Source of the DNA: Rhododendron vialii
Lineage: Eukaryota > Streptophyta > Magnoliopsida > Ericales > Ericaceae
Assembly (NCBI RefSeq): GCF_030253575.1
Contig: NC_080566.1
Location: forward strand, 31,345,001-31,409,000
Length of the DNA: 64,000 bases
Direction of reading: 5' to 3'
Below the pieces are notes generated by a model that saw only the letters and a program-made list of their open reading frames with translations, did no database searches and was not told the origin of the DNA. Both the position numbers and the translations under genes were made by a program. Below, piece after piece: positions 1 through 13,055 of this stretch (within the stretch, counting starts at the first letter, position 1; every line of letters starts with the position of its first letter).

Positions 1-25
1 CATCATGGATTATTATTTTATTTTT

Positions 26-312
26 TGAAATTTAACGTGTTATAATATCATTTTGCATGTATTTGACTATACTGCATCATCAATCAACATTAGTTTGAAA
101 TTTGTGTGTTACAATATCATTTTGCATGTATTTGACTATACTGCATGTTTTAATATGTATTTTTTGAAACTTGACGTATTATAATATCATTTTGCATGCA
201 TTTGAGTACTATACTGCATTATCGATCAATATTATTTTTGAAGTACGTTAACATCTTACAATGTCATTTTGCATGCATTTAACTATATATACTGCGTCAT
301 CAGATCAATGTT
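26..312. repeat. Four tandem imperfect repeats of about 70-80 bp
   Basis: Four consecutive units share the core TATCATTTTGCATG followed by an ACTATA..ACTGC block, at about 26-94, 95-161, 162-232 and 233-312. The units differ by small indels and substitutions, so this is an old local tandem array. It may continue upstream of the window. No coding potential was seen. Confidence 0.8.
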
Positions 313-631
313 ATTTTAAAAAGACCAGTCGTTTTCCGGCATCCGATAATTAAAAATCACTGAAATCAAAAGTATCCACACTAATGTGGTAAGGTTCCTT
401 TTTTTCCAAAAACATACCTCCTTTTAAAATGTGACATAAAAAAATGACCATGACCGTGACAATAGGTTTACCAAGTAATGGAGATGCTTTACAGAATAGT
501 CCCTATGCATGGTCAATGTGTAATAGATATTTAATCCATATAAGCATAGAACTGTGCTAATTTAGGTGGGATTATAAAATCTACTACAAAAAATGCTACG
601 GAGTACAATCACCGCATGAAACCGAAGGTTA

Positions 632-887
632 TTATTAAAATATTTTTTATGGCTTTTTGTAAAAAGTTAGCTCAATTCGATATTCACAAGAATTTTTTCA
701 ACATTTGTAAGGACCCTAGGAATTCTGAAAAAGTCCTTAACGATTTATTAGTGATTTTGTAGGGCTGATTTTGGGTCCCGAAAAAAATGATTCAAAACGC
801 GAGTTATTCCTAAAATATTTTTTTTATGAATTTTTATAAAAATTAGCTCAATTCGATATTTGTAAGAATTTTTTCAACATTCGTGAA
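632..887 (+). repeat. Direct repeat pair of about 85 bp
   Basis: Two direct copies (about 632-715 and 800-887) share TTAGCTCAATTCGATATT and AAGAATTTTTTCAACATT. The phrase 'agctcaattcgatat' also occurs in MITEs elsewhere in the window (near 49.55 and 50.78 kb), so these may be remnants of that element group. The rest of 313-1337 shows no gene. Confidence 0.6.
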
Positions 888-1367
888 TATTCCACAGATG
901 ATTTTTGGAACTTGAAAGGATATCTCGAAAAAACGAAGGAAGGTCATCCCAAATTTAACTATAGACTAGTAGTTCTCTTGAAGCGATGCTTCACATCAAT
1001 GAGAACACAACTCGTCATTTTGTCACCTTGTCTATGTCATTTTGTCCCCTTATCTATCTCTATCAACAATAAAAGAGAGTCATGACTCATGGATCCTGCA
1101 ATATTTATCAATCACAACACACGTCGAGTATAACATGGCCTTGCTCCGAGTGCAATTTTGTTTAATTTTTATAAAAGAGGATAAATATTATCTTTATTTC
1201 TATTGGTATTACTCTTATTTCTATTGATTAAAATGGTATGAATTCCACCACAAAAATGATGTATCCTGCGATACGCTTTTTGGTGAGCATGATATCATTT
1301 TGTGGTGGAATCATACAATTTCAACGAATTGGGGGATGGTGCTGTGCAATGTTGTGCGCATCACCAT

Positions 1368-1524
1368 ACCGTGTACCTCCGAGCCGTCGGATCGTGCATT
1401 CGACAGCTCAGATCTCATCTCGGCAATGAACGATTCTCAATCGTTGGTTGCCGAGAATCGTTCATTGCCGAGATGAGATCCGAGCCGTTGGATGCACGAT
1501 CCGACGACTCGGAGGTGCATAGCA
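1368..1524. mobile_element. Foldback MITE
   Basis: Two arms of about 73 bp (about 1368-1440 and 1450-1524) are inverted complements around a loop of about 10 bp. The inner stem CTCATCTCGGCAATGAACG is perfect and the outer stem contains CTCCGAG and TCGGATCGTGCAT. There is no coding capacity. I class it as a MITE from its hairpin form; the superfamily is not assigned because I did not find a clean target duplication. Confidence 0.7.
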
Positions 1525-1977
1525 TGATGCTGTGCAATTTCCTTCACAACACCAACCCAATAGAAAAAGAGGATAACGTTTACCTTCTTAATTGGAGGGT
1601 GAGCAAACTCAACTCCCTTGCTCCAATCCAAAAGCGAAGAATAATTTGTCCAATTTAACGGCGTTAGCGAAGCAGTTAGCAAAAAAGAAACAAACACAGA
1701 GTGCCGAGTGGGGCCGTCAGTCAGTGCAGAGAGAAAGAAGACGGAGTGGGGAGGGGGTTGGGAAGTGCTTTACAGACTGTAGTTAACTCAGCTCCCACCA
1801 ACCACCTTCTTCCACGTCTCCTTACTGTTTATTTTTAACCTGATTAAAATCCTTCTTTTTCCGGGTAAAAAAAAATAAAAATAAATCCTTCTTTAAAATA
1901 TTACTACTAGTAACTACTAGTAGTAGTAATAGAAAGCTGATTCTCTCTCCTCTCCCTCCCAAAAAGAAAGAAAAAAC

Positions 1978-2018
1978 CCTCTCTCTCTCCCAATACTCGT
2001 TTCGGATTGACAGCATGT

Positions 2019-2060
<42 letters not shown>

Positions 2061-2071
2061 TTGACAGATGT

Positions 2072-2109
<38 letters not shown>
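1978..2109. repeat. Duplicated CT microsatellite block
   Basis: There are two long CT runs (about 2023-2056 and 2073-2107), preceded by a shorter one near 1979. Each long run is preceded by the same spacer, GGATTGACAG followed by ATGTAACT, so a unit of spacer plus CT run has duplicated. Arginine/glutamate-repeat reading frames on the minus strand are artefacts of the repeat. Confidence 0.9.
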
Positions 2110-2110
<1 letters not shown>

Positions 2111-3366
2111 ACTGCTCGTTTCAGAGTGACAGCATGTAATTACTGGACGTGAATAAATCACACTTGACCCCTTCAAGTATGATCCTTTTCTTGTTATGGT
2201 CCTTGTTTTATATTTCTATAATTCATCCTCTGTCCAGTTTATATAAATTGTTCCAAGTTTGATCAACGTGACACTGCAGTGGTTCTAGACAGCCCTTGTT
2301 CTAGTACCACAAACACTTGCACATAGAGGCTCATTTAAATTGATTGTGAGCACACACAATGTAGATACTTACACACACAAACTAACTCATACAGTGTGTA
2401 TGTAGTTAAAGATTAATTGCATGACATTGTATGTTTGGAAGGAGTTATTTAGGGATGTAGCATGTCCTAAGTAGTATAATTCATAGCCATATATATTTTT
2501 GTGGGATTCAACCACTTAGCAAGAGCTTTTTTTTTTTTTGGGCAAATTTTTCATATTTTAGCATCAAAAGTTTATTCTTTTGCCTTATAGAATAACTTGA
2601 AAGACTTTTTTTTTTTTGTTCCCTTCAAGAGATCCTACAAACATAACTCTTCAAATGCAACACTAAAAATTGAAACTAAAAGACAATAAAAAGCAAAAGA
2701 TAGAATAAGAAATTATACTATATTAACATCTGAAGGATGCAATTCTTCCTTCAAGTTTGAAAAAGTGAAAATTAAAGTATGAAAGGTGAGATAGTGCTTA
2801 AAGTACCTGTTGAAGCTTGCAAAATATGCCAAAAACTTTTCATTTACTTTGATAGTTGCGGTTTGAAAAGTCTGTTGGAGATAAAATAGCTTAATAAAAA
2901 TATGTGAATAGAAGGAAGTTTGAAAAATAAATAGCCAAGAATAATGAATAATTAGGCTAACGATACAAAATATGAAAAGAATTACTAACAACTTAATCAA
3001 ATTGAAAAAAAAATACTACACAATTAATAATTAACTGGGCTCATTTGGGTTTTCATCTTATTTGCTTTTGCAAAACTAATGTTTTGTTTGGAATTTGTGA
3101 AAAAGAAGAGAAAGGAATGAAAGATTTAAAATTTTTTCTCTCCCATTGTCTGATTTGGAAAAAAAAATAAAAATAAAAAATTGTGCACAATACAAATTTT
3201 CTATTTTTTCTTTTATTTTCTTCAAGTTCCAGCATAAATGTAATCGGTTTATATTTCTCCTTCTGCTAGTTCAAAGTTCAAACTAACCCGAACTTTGCAA
3301 ACGTAGAACTTCAAACTTTAGGGACCGAAATGTACATCAAAACGCTCATGAGGGGTCTAAACGCAT
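2110..3366. other. Intergenic AT-rich stretch, no gene seen
   Basis: This is AT-rich DNA with several homopolymer runs. I found no reading frame with recognisable protein similarity and no RNA gene. It lies upstream of the receptor kinase gene and would contain its distal promoter. Confidence 0.6.
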
Positions 3367-3636
3367 ACATAAATACAAAACCCTTCTTCCTCTTTTATTC
3401 CTTTGCTGAGCTGCACATACACACACACTCTCTCTCTCTCCTTTCTCTTTCTCTCTCTAAAATGTCTCACTCCCTTCCCAATTCCCATCTCCAAACCCTG
3501 TTCCTTCCCCTCAGAATCTGCAACCTCTAGGGCTCCGAGTTTCCACACCTCCAAATCTCCCACCAAATGAGCCACTATTCCTAGGGTTTCCCCCCTCGCA
3601 TTGCCCCCACCACCGCCGCCGCCTCCACCACCACAG
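3367..3636 (+). promoter_or_regulatory. Likely core promoter and CT-rich 5' leader of the receptor gene
   Basis: A TATA-like string CATAAATAC lies near 3368, followed by a CT-rich tract (about 3427-3459) typical of plant 5' leaders and a short CCACCGCCGCC-type repeat just before the start codon. The start was set at ATG 3637, which opens a clean signal peptide. The frame is open slightly upstream, but only from a TTG. This is inference from composition and position; no transcript data were available. Confidence 0.35.
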
Positions 3637-6600
3637 ATGCCTCTCACTCTCCTCCTCTTCCTCCTCTCTCTCCTCCACCCCTCCTCCGCCCAGACCACCG
3701 AACTCCAGTCCCTCCTCGAGTTCAAAAAAGGGATCCAAGACGACCCCCTCGACAAAGTCCTCTCCTCATGGGACCCCTCCGCTCCAGATCCAACTTCGTT
3801 CTACGGCGTCGTCTGCGACCAGGCCGGCAACGTCACCGCCATCGCGCTGGACGGGCTCGGCCTGGTCGGGGACCTGAAGTTCACCACGCTAACCGGCTTG
3901 CAAATGCTCGCGAATCTGAGCCTGGCCGGGAATGAGCTCACCGGCCGGCTAGTGCCCGGGATAGGGCAACTGACTGCTTTGCAGTACTTGGATTTGTCCG
4001 CGAACCAGTTCTACGGGCCGGTCCCGGCTCGCATCAACGATCTGTGGGGTTTGGATTACTTGAATTTGTCGTCTAATAATTTTACAGGTGGGTGGGGATG
4101 GAACTTCTTGTTGGCCTCCTAAGGTCCAAAAGCCATCTTACGCTTATGTGTTTGTGTGTATAAATATTTGTATATATGTACATTGTTGATTTGTAGCTCA
4201 AATGTATATGTTTGTCTATGCCTCTCTAATTATGCCAAAGAAACCCCCCCTCTAATTATCTATATATACATGGCTATATATATAGATAGAGCTATAGATA
4301 ACTAGAGATAGGCATAGCTATATATATGCATATGACTGATATGAGCTAAAAATTCACAATGTGTTTGTGAATATAGATATATGGGTAATTAGATTTATAT
4401 ACATAGATATATAGACAATTAGAGAGATAGACATAGATATACATATACGTATGAGCTACAAATTCACAATGTGTGTGTAATAATAGATAGATAAATATAA
4501 ATATACATATGACCTACAAATTCACAATATGTGTGTGTATATATATAGATAGATAGATATAGAGTCGGGCTCATATGGACGTTAATATAGATATACAATG
4601 GAGCTACAAATTCAGTGTGGCTGCCCCTTCTATGTGAACAAAATTTGGCATGGAATCTTTGGTATCATAGTAATTTGTCTTTAGATTTGGAAATAAGTTG
4701 AATTGCATAGTGATCCGTAGTTGCATTGATGTATCAAGAAGCTTATTTTGTGCGTTTTTCATTATTTACGTTTTGGTTAAGAGAAAAAAAAGTTCTTGAA
4801 TGTTGGAAAATGCGGTTCGTTTTCGACATATGCAGGCTGGTATCCAAGTGGAATCCGGAATCTTCAGCAACTGAAGGTGTTGGACTTGCACTCGAATAGG
4901 CTTCAGGGAGACATTCAGGACTTCTTCTCAGAGCTTCGGAACGTGGACCACGTTGATCTGAGCTTTAACATGTTTTCGGGATCGCTTTCAATGGACGTGA
5001 ACAACATTTCAAGTTTGGCGAATACGGTGTCGTATGTGAATTTGAGTCACAATGAGTTGGGTGGTGGGTTTTTCACTGATGAAGCAATTTCTCTGTTTCG
5101 GAACTTGAGGGTTTTGGATTTGGGTGGTAATCAGCTGACTGGACAGCTTCCTTCATTTGGGTCATTGCCAAATCTTCAAGTGTTGCGCCTGGGAAATAAC
5201 CAGTTGTTTGGGTCGATACCAGAAGAGCTGTTGGAGACTTCAATTCCTTTGCAAGAATTAGATCTCAGTGGCAATGGGTTTTCAGGTAAGAAATTATTTC
5301 AACTTGTGAAATTATGTAATCTGAGTCCGTATTTTACCTTATTTCCTTGTTTGCACTGTGCATTAATTGAAATACAAAGAGTTAAGAATTTTTGGCGTAT
5401 ACACAAGCTTTGAGCCTTCGGATCCTATGAGCATTATTTCCTCATTCTTCAATTGTAGATGTTCTTGCATATGTGGAGCATTTACTCACTTTCTATTTTC
5501 CATACTTTTGGTCTGAAGTCGCTGACAAAATGTGCATGTTGTCTGTCCTTGACCCATATCGCGTGAAAAGTAAGGAGATTTGGGGTTATAATTGCGCCCA
5601 ACATAAGGAAACTAAGATGGAAGCCTTTTCAATCTCTTTGTTTGGAGTGCTTCTTGTTGACGAACTCAATTTGGAAACCTTTTATCATACTCCACAATCT
5701 CTAGTTTGTCGACAAACTCAATTTGAAGTAATATATTACTTCGAATAAGACAGAGTGCTTGACATGGCAATGGCCAATGCTATACTCCATCGTGGCACAT
5801 GTTCTAGCCTCGAGGTCATGAGAATCAGCCTCTAAGCAAAGAGTGAAGATACCTCTGGCTATCTTCATGTTGTAAGACCCTGTTTTACAGTGTGTGTTGT
5901 ATGGTGTAGTCTAGTGGTCTAGGTTTGACCGTCTATCAAGTTAAAGGTCTTGCGAAGCAGATACGAAGTAATTATATCTTGGGAAGTGATTTTTACACTC
6001 CCCTATTATACTTTGTACTCTTTTTCTTGTACTTATTCACATGAGATTATGAAATAACCCTTTTCATATGAAGGGTAATTTCGTAATCCCACATAGTAAG
6101 ACAAGAAAAGGAGTGAAAAATTCATTTTCCTTATATTTTTGGTGTATTGCTCGAATTTCATAGTATTTGTTGCGTCGGTTGTATAAACATGTGAAGGCAC
6201 AAAGTAAAATCATCAACCATTGAAACCGTTATTTTCAAATATAGAAGTTCCAAAGGGCGAAATCTTAATTTCCTTCACCCGATTTAAGGAAACCCTTGGA
6301 AGTAGTTTAATGTATGATTTTCTAATCATGGACTAAAGGGGTCGAGGTGTTAGATAGTGGATCTGCGGGACATAAATGCTAATAGTTACGATGACGGATT
6401 TCTGTGGTGTAACATTGGCGGCAACTGGAGCTGTGAATTTGTTTCCTATGTTGCACCCTCAGGCGTGTACAGATCGTAGCATAACGGCAGTGGTAATTGG
6501 TAACCTTCCATTCATTAACGAAACTACGATAAGGATTGCGAGTCTTGCGACACTTTTGATAACGTGGAAGGGGTGCTTCGGCTTGTTAGGTGCAAATATA

Positions 6601-9600
6601 TCAACTGGGTCGCGATTGAAGTGGCACAAGATGACAGGTGCGAAGGATTCATGGGGCTTTCTATTGAGTTTAAACAGAGTGTCCGTGTATGCTTGTTATG
6701 ATTCTAGAGTGGATGAGAATTTAAAGCCAAGAGAGCTTTTTTGGTGCCATTGAGGGGTGAAGAATGCATGTTTGACCCTGCGTCTAGGGACTCTGGCCTA
6801 AGGTTCTTGTACAAAACCAAGGTGAAACCTCCTATAAGATTCTCCTATTGCTATCAAAACCAAGCTGTTCTAAGTTATCAAAAGCTAACGTACCTATCAT
6901 TATCGTCAAATGCCCGCCGGTAACTTTATGAGATTTTATTTTGAAGGAATAGGATCATAACTACTGGAATCTTTACTTACCATTGCCAACTCCAACGTGA
7001 TTTGCATTTTCACCCAGAGTGAAGCAATAGATGAAGTATATAAATCCCCTCAATAATTACCACCAAAGCGTACAACAGTAACTCATAGAGTGAGCAGATC
7101 AGGGACCTGTACGATTAGGTCAATGGTTGTGCTATTTTTCTCCTTTCAGTAAGTTGATATGAAATGATAAACAACCCTCACTGTGGAAATATCGCTGAAT
7201 ACTTTGGTAGTAACTTGCTCTCAGGAGATCAACAATACTACAGTACTCCAAGACACAGGTTGTTGCTATTTCTGTTCTCGATCAATATCCTCAGTTGAGA
7301 AGAAACTCTTCCTTTTGAGTTTTGGCATTTAATGAATGACAATGCAGTGGTTGGAATATTTTACTTCTGCAGTGAGGGATACGAAAGGATAAACAACTCA
7401 CAGCAGAAAGATTGCTGAATTGGTAGTATCTTGTGAACAGTACTGCTTGCAGAGGACCAACAATACTACAGTGCCCCAAGCCCCAAGGTGTTGCTCCTAC
7501 TGTCGGTCCTACATCAATATCCTCGGTTCAGAAGAAACTCTTTGAGTTTTGGTATTTCACGAATGACAATGCATACGGGATGCCAAAACTAGTGTTCTAA
7601 AATAAGGAATTAATCGGCGATTAATAAGCTATTAATCGCTGGCAGGGTCTATCCGATTAGGTTTGACCAACGATTAATTGCCGATTACTAATAAATATAT
7701 ACCGATTAATCCGATTAATCGCTCGAAGGTGGCCGACTGCCTGACTAACGCCTAGCGACTTTTAGAACATTGGCCAAAACATCTTTTACCTCTTCATTCC
7801 GCCTTCTCTTTTGCCCCTGCACCTTTGTGCATTTTCAAAGTTGCTTTCCTTAAAAATATGCACAATAAAACCATCTTGCAACCCTATGACCTTGGTGAAC
7901 AACTCAATGTTTGTTGAGTTTTTGCACTGAGTGGCGTTATACTTTCTGTATAAAACTCCTCATATTTCAATTTTGAGCAAGGAGATTGTATGTATTGCCG
8001 TATTGGTATCTTGAAGCAAGTTACTTATGGATTCAAAGAAAATTGATAATGCTGTCAAATAGTTTTGTAAGATATTCACCAATGTTTCTGGGGTATTCCA
8101 TAATATATATACCCTTTGACTGAAAGGATCAATTAAGCAATTATGCTTCATATTAGATTTACTTGTCTTGGATTAGTTTCATTGATATTTGCTGAATCTT
8201 GTTTCCCTTCGTTGTTATGACTTACCTTTTTTAGTCTATTCAATCCCTAGTTCAGGCTGCAGCCTCGCTGACCGATCTATGACTCTTGGTGTTGTTACAA
8301 TGCGCCTGCTGCTTAAGGCTTGTTGAGTTCATAGTCAATTCGTCTGCTAGGTTCATTTCCATCGTTTTGCTTATGTTGGTTGCATATGATGCACTAAGTT
8401 TGGTTGCCCTCATCTAAAATGCTGGGTGTTGGTACATGTTCCTGAAAGTTTTTACTGTAGTTGGAATGGATGTGATTTGGATTGTCTGTTCAGCCTCGCA
8501 TCCTCATTCCTATGCCCGTATTTGGTTGTTGTCACTAAATGTTTCACATAAGAGTTTTCCCTATAAAGAAAATGTGTTCTTTTAGTCATGCAATTTGAAA
8601 ATTGCTTCCATGGTAACATCTATTGAGTGCCTTAATGTTAAAATCTTCTCTTGATGCACGCTATTGGAGATTGTTAATGTATTGAGCAAATGCTTTTCTG
8701 TATTGATTAAGTGTGGTGTCTAATCTTTTGCATGTGTGTGCACAGGTCCAATCAATGTGATTAATTCCACAACTTTGAGCATTTTGAATCTTTCATCGAA
8801 TGTGTTTTCCGGTTCTCTGCCTTCTGTTGTGGGAAGATGTCTCATACTGGACTTGAGCAGAAATATGCTCTCTGGTGATTTATCTGTTATGCAAAGTTGG
8901 GGACCAGATTTGGAGATTCTTGACCTGAGTTCAAATGGGTTGTCTGGAAATGTTCCAAACCTGACATCTCAGTTCCCAGGGTTGACGACTCTCAGTATGA
9001 GGAATAATTCTTTAGTTGGTACCTTACCTTTTCTGTTTGGGACCTTTCAAAGGCTTTCTGTTGTTGATCTGAGTTTGAATGAACTTGATGGGCCTATTCC
9101 ACCTAGTTTTTTCACATCAATGACCTTGACATACCTGAACCTTTCCAGAAATCATTTTAATGGATCTATTCCTATTCAAGGGGCAGGTGCAAGGGGATTG
9201 TTAGTTCTACCCTCTTATCCACAGATAGAGTCTCTCGATCTCTCTGATAATTTGTTAACAGATAACTTGCCACCAGATATAGGTAATTATGGTAGTCTGA
9301 AGTTGCTTAATCTTGCAAATAATGACTTATCAGGACAAATACCAAGTGAATTAAGCAATCTTAGTGGCTTGGAGTACCTAGATTTATCCAGGAATAATTT
9401 TTCGGGTGAGATCCCAAATAAGCTACCGTCAAGTCTAAAAGTTCTTAATGTGTCTTCTAATGATCTCCAAGGACCTATTCCGGAAAATTTGATAAAGTTC
9501 CCTCTCTCTTCTTTTCGACCTGGCAATTCCTTGCTAATCATTCCAATTGGCATGTCATCCCAGACTGACAATCCTACTCAAAATCAAGATTCGGAGAATC

Positions 9601-12600
9601 GTCATGCTTCAAAATCGAGTATAAGAGTAGCTATCATTGTTGCCTCAGTTGGGGCTGCTGTGATGATTGCCTTTGTTCTGATCGCGTACCATCGAACGAA
9701 AGTTCAGGATTTTCGCATCAGAAGTGGGTTTAGTAGCCAAACTGCTGACAGAGATGTTAAACTCGGAAGATTTTCTAGGACTTCTCTTTTCAAGTTCCCC
9801 ACAAGTGTTGAGCCACCACCAACTTCGTCAAGTTTTTCCAATGATCACTTACTAACCTCAAATTCAAGGTCATTGTCGGGTCAGAGAGAATTTGGTACTG
9901 AGATTGTTGAGCATGTATCCCCTGAGAGAATTGTTACTCCTTCAGCATCTTTGGATCCCAATTTACACAACCCTGGTCAAGCTGTAGCAATTTCTGGAAG
10001 GAAGTCTTCTTCAGATTCCCCAGTATCTTCTTCACCTCGTTTTATTGATGCAATTGAACAACCTGTGACATTAGATGTAAATTCACCGGATCGTTTGGCT
10101 GGAGAGCTTTTTTTCCTGGATGTTTCACTAGCATTCACGGCTGAGCAGTTGTCACGGGCTCCAGCAGAAGTTTTGGGTAGAAGCAGTCATGGCACTTTGT
10201 ATAAGGCGACTCTAGATTGTGGGCATATGTTGACTGTGAAGTGGCTGAGGGTAGGATTAGTCAAGCATAAGAAAGAATTTGCCAAGGAAATTAAAAGAAT
10301 TGGATCATTGAGACATCCCAACATCGTTCCTTTACGAGCTTATTATTGGGGGCCAAGAGAACAGGAGAGGCTTGTTTTGGCAGATTATGTCCAGGGAGAT
10401 AGTTTGGCCCTTCATCTTTATGGTAAGAGCCTTACTAAATTTCTCGATGATATATGGTTGTTAATAATTGCATCAGTGCCAAGTTTTCTAAATGGTTATG
10501 TTTAAGTTGTAATCGTGAAATACATTAATTAAGTTACTCCAAAACAAAGCATTTTTGTAGTTGTATTTTATGGAGAGTCTCTCTAACATGTGAATGAATA
10601 GCTAATGCAGGCAGTTTAAGTCGACTGATAGTTGAGGTTCCCAGTTTTATGATGTCTGACTTATCTGTTTGCACTACAAGTTGTTTCGTCAAACCTATGT
10701 GGGAAATATTTTTATCGCATGGTATTACTCGAAGATATTGCCTATAGTATGCAAGCATGCTTCTTGTTTTAAGCTTACTGAGGTTATGAGGGTGCTACTT
10801 TCATCTAGTCCTTTATCTGCATTGTTAACTTCGGTATTGTTTAATTTCCATCTTGTATCTCTCTTGGTTGTGAGTGAAATGTGACAATCATGTATTTGAT
10901 AATGAGAATGGCAATGGTAAATAGAACACTGGTAGCAGTTATTTATTTCCTCTCAGCAGGTCAATACACTCATTAAGGACATGAAGTTCAAGATTGTTAC
11001 ATTTCCATGTAGAAGATCCTTAGACCCGCTGACCTATCATTAAATATAAAGCTGTTATAGAAGATGCATTGATATTAGAAGGATCCACACAGGGTTTCGT
11101 GCACACTCTATTCACTATGCATTTTGCATGACTCTAGTGCAATATTACAAGAAATCACGCGGCTCTTCTTTTTTTTTTGATAACTAAATATTTATATAAG
11201 GCATTAAGGGAATGCCGCCCGTGTACATAAAAGGCCGTAGACAAAAAGGCCCTATACAATACTATGTGAGATAAACAATTCAAACCAATCTACAAATCAC
11301 ACGGCTCTTGTAAAGAGTATTCGAGCATAGTATTTCTCTTGTTGAACTTCTATTTTCGTTGACCAGCCAAAATTTAGTGCTAGATACAGGGCTGATCATG
11401 CTTTCGAACTCCCAGCTTGTTAGTCATTGCAATCAAGCCTTCCCAAATCTTTCACTTCACCGATGTATTACTCTCAGAGTGCTACAGGGTGAGATATCGA
11501 ACCATTTCTTGTAGGCCACATTTGTCATGGGCTTAAAACGAGGCAAGATTTAATGCTTTAACTTCCTGAAATCCTTCTCACTTCTCTAAACCAAATTTCC
11601 TTAGTATGTGGCAAGTGTTATGGTTTCCTTAGACGATTCTGACCTTTATTTGACGGTACAAGCATTAAGGTTGACCAATAGGCACGTAGTTTGGAAGGAT
11701 GTAACTAGTGACAGTGCTGCAAACCCATACTTTTGAGGTGCTGCAGCATCATCGGGGTTTGTTCCTTCGGTAAAGTGAAGTTCCAAATTTGCCAGAATAT
11801 ATAATATAAGCGTGAGGGGTACACCCTCATCCCAGTAGCTAGCATTTGAGTTGAATTCTACTCTAGACCGTGTAATACCTTGTGGATGTAACTGGACAGA
11901 TGTTTAGGATATCATGATGAGATTTCCTATAAATTGCTATTTGTTTTTACGTATTGTTTTCTTTTTGAACCCATCTGTTTCTTGTTTTTTTTTTCTTTGG
12001 TCTATCAACGTCTGTATCTTGTGCAGAGACGACACCTAGGAGATACTCCCGCCTATCCTTCACCCAAAGGTTGAAAGTTTCCATAGATGTTGCTCGGTGT
12101 CTGACTTACCTTCACGATCGAGGCTTTCCTCATGGAAACCTAAAACCCAATAACATACTCCTATCCGGCTCCGATCTGAACGCTCTGCTCACCGACTACA
12201 GCCTCCACCGCCTGATGACTCCAACAGGTATTGCCGAGCAGATACTAAACCTAGGTGCACTCGGATACCGAGCTCCTGAACTCGCATCTGCCGCCAAACC
12301 TATTCCGTCTACCAAAACTGATGTGTATGCGTTCGGAGTGATTTTGATGGAGTTGTTGACCCGGAGAAGTGCAGGTGACATAATCTCCGGCCAATCGGGA
12401 GCTGTTGATCTCACGGATTGGGTTAGATTGTGTGATCAAGAAGGACGGGGAATGGATTGTATCGATAGAGACATTGCCGGTGGGGAAGAAGAACACTCGA
12501 CCGCGATGGATGGATTGCTTGCTATATCATTAAGGTGTATTCTTCCTGTAAATGAAAGGCCTAGTATCAGACAAGTATTCGAGGATCTCTGTTCTATATC

Positions 12601-12607
12601 TGTCTGA
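3637..12607 (+). CDS. LRR receptor-like pseudokinase (At5g10020/GHR1 clade)
   Basis: Four exons, 3637-4087, 4836-5285, 8746-10422 and 12027-12607, join at phase-1 GT-AG introns into a 1052-residue protein. It has an N-terminal signal peptide, an LRR cap with LLEFKKGI, about 20 leucine-rich repeats, one membrane helix (about residues 591-615, AIIVASVGAAVMIAFVLIAY) and a C-terminal kinase-like domain from about residue 776. The VAIK lysine is kept (LTVKWLR), but the catalytic loop reads HGNLKPNN instead of HRDLKPxN and the DFG position reads TDY, so phosphotransfer is unlikely. Length, exon layout and motifs such as SRAPAEVLGRSSHGTLYKAT and LTRRSAGDIISG match the 'probable inactive receptor kinase At5g10020' family, related to GHR1, a plasma-membrane scaffold in ROS and guard-cell signalling. 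The function is inferred from family. Introns 2 and 3 are long and contain transposon insertions. Confidence 0.93.
4325..4620. repeat. Tandem imperfect repeats in receptor intron 1
   Basis: The phrase GAGCTACAAATTCACAAT (with variants) recurs about four times, separated by GATA/TATA-rich spacers. This forms a local minisatellite within the first intron. It does not touch the splice sites at 4088 and 4835. Confidence 0.65.
5986..6127. mobile_element. MITE in receptor intron 2
   Basis: Terminal inverted segments read GAAGTGATTTTTACACTCC at the left and GGAGTGAAAAATTCATTTTCC at the right, with an inner inverted pair around ATGAGATTATGAAATAACCC. A related element sits at about 54268-54465, and the outer termini resemble the hairpin at 13056. 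It is non-coding. Confidence 0.6.
7149..7572. repeat. Tandem segmental duplication of about 200 bp in receptor intron 2
   Basis: Copy 1 (7149-7346) and copy 2 (7367-7572) are collinear. Shared strings include ATCAACAATACTACAGT / ACCAACAATACTACAGT, ATCAATATCCTC and GAATGACAATGCA. The divergence suggests an old duplication. No coding potential was recognised. The remainder of intron 2 shows no feature I can name, apart from the MITEs listed. Confidence 0.8.
7590..7772. mobile_element. hAT-type MITE with an 8-bp target duplication
   Basis: The 183-bp element starts TAGTGTTCTAAAA and ends TTTTAGAACATTG (13-bp inverted termini with two mismatches). It is flanked by perfect 8-bp direct repeats GCCAAAAC (7582-7589 and 7773-7780). 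Target length and terminal sequence fit the hAT superfamily. The interior is rich in CGATTAAT motifs. It is non-coding. Confidence 0.85.
11152..11309 (-). mobile_element. Short poly-A retroelement insertion in receptor intron 3
   Basis: A 126-bp insert (11168-11293) begins with a poly-T run, so its poly-A tail lies on the minus strand. It is flanked by a 16-bp target duplication, AAATCACGCGGCTCTT / AAATCACACGGCTCTT, with one mismatch. The tail-proximal GATAACTAAATATTTATATAA resembles plant LINE 3' ends. The decayed receptor copy near 29.3 kb lacks this insert. Confidence 0.8.
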
Positions 12608-13055
12608 ATTTTTTGTACATTTGTCTTGGAGTTAGTGTTTTTTCTTCTTCTCCTTGTTGATTTCATTTAGTTTTTTTTTTGGCTTTGTACCCTATTGGTT
12701 TCCGAGCCTGTTTTAATCTTGGGCTAATGTCTCATTCTTTTCTTTAATTTATGTGTAAAGAGATAGTTGATCCATTGATTGATTGATTGACAGTTCAGCT
12801 TGATCTTTGAAGTGAAAATATTGCAAATTCATTTCGTCATTGTTTCTGCTTCTGCCCTTAAATCAGTGTGCTTTAGCTGTTATGGTTAATCAAACCAACT
12901 AAATTATGCAAAATCGGACGCTCGTTGGATGTTGTTGGTTCATTTGTGAGTCTTTTCTGGACCTATTTTGATGATCGAAATTGCTATTTTTTGATCTCGT
13001 CGAGATCATTAATTGTGTCGAAACTTGTGTTGATTTCTTCCCTACTTAGGAAATA
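12608..13055. other. Receptor gene 3' region, no other gene
   Basis: This stretch holds the probable 3' UTR and downstream flank of the receptor gene. Part of it (about 12740-12840) is recognisable again at 29820-29935. No coding sequence was seen. Confidence 0.5.

Noticed and set aside
6376..6923. Gene inside receptor intron 2
   Set aside because: The overlapping open frames show no recognisable domain and no codon pattern, and the region lies within a long TE-rich intron.
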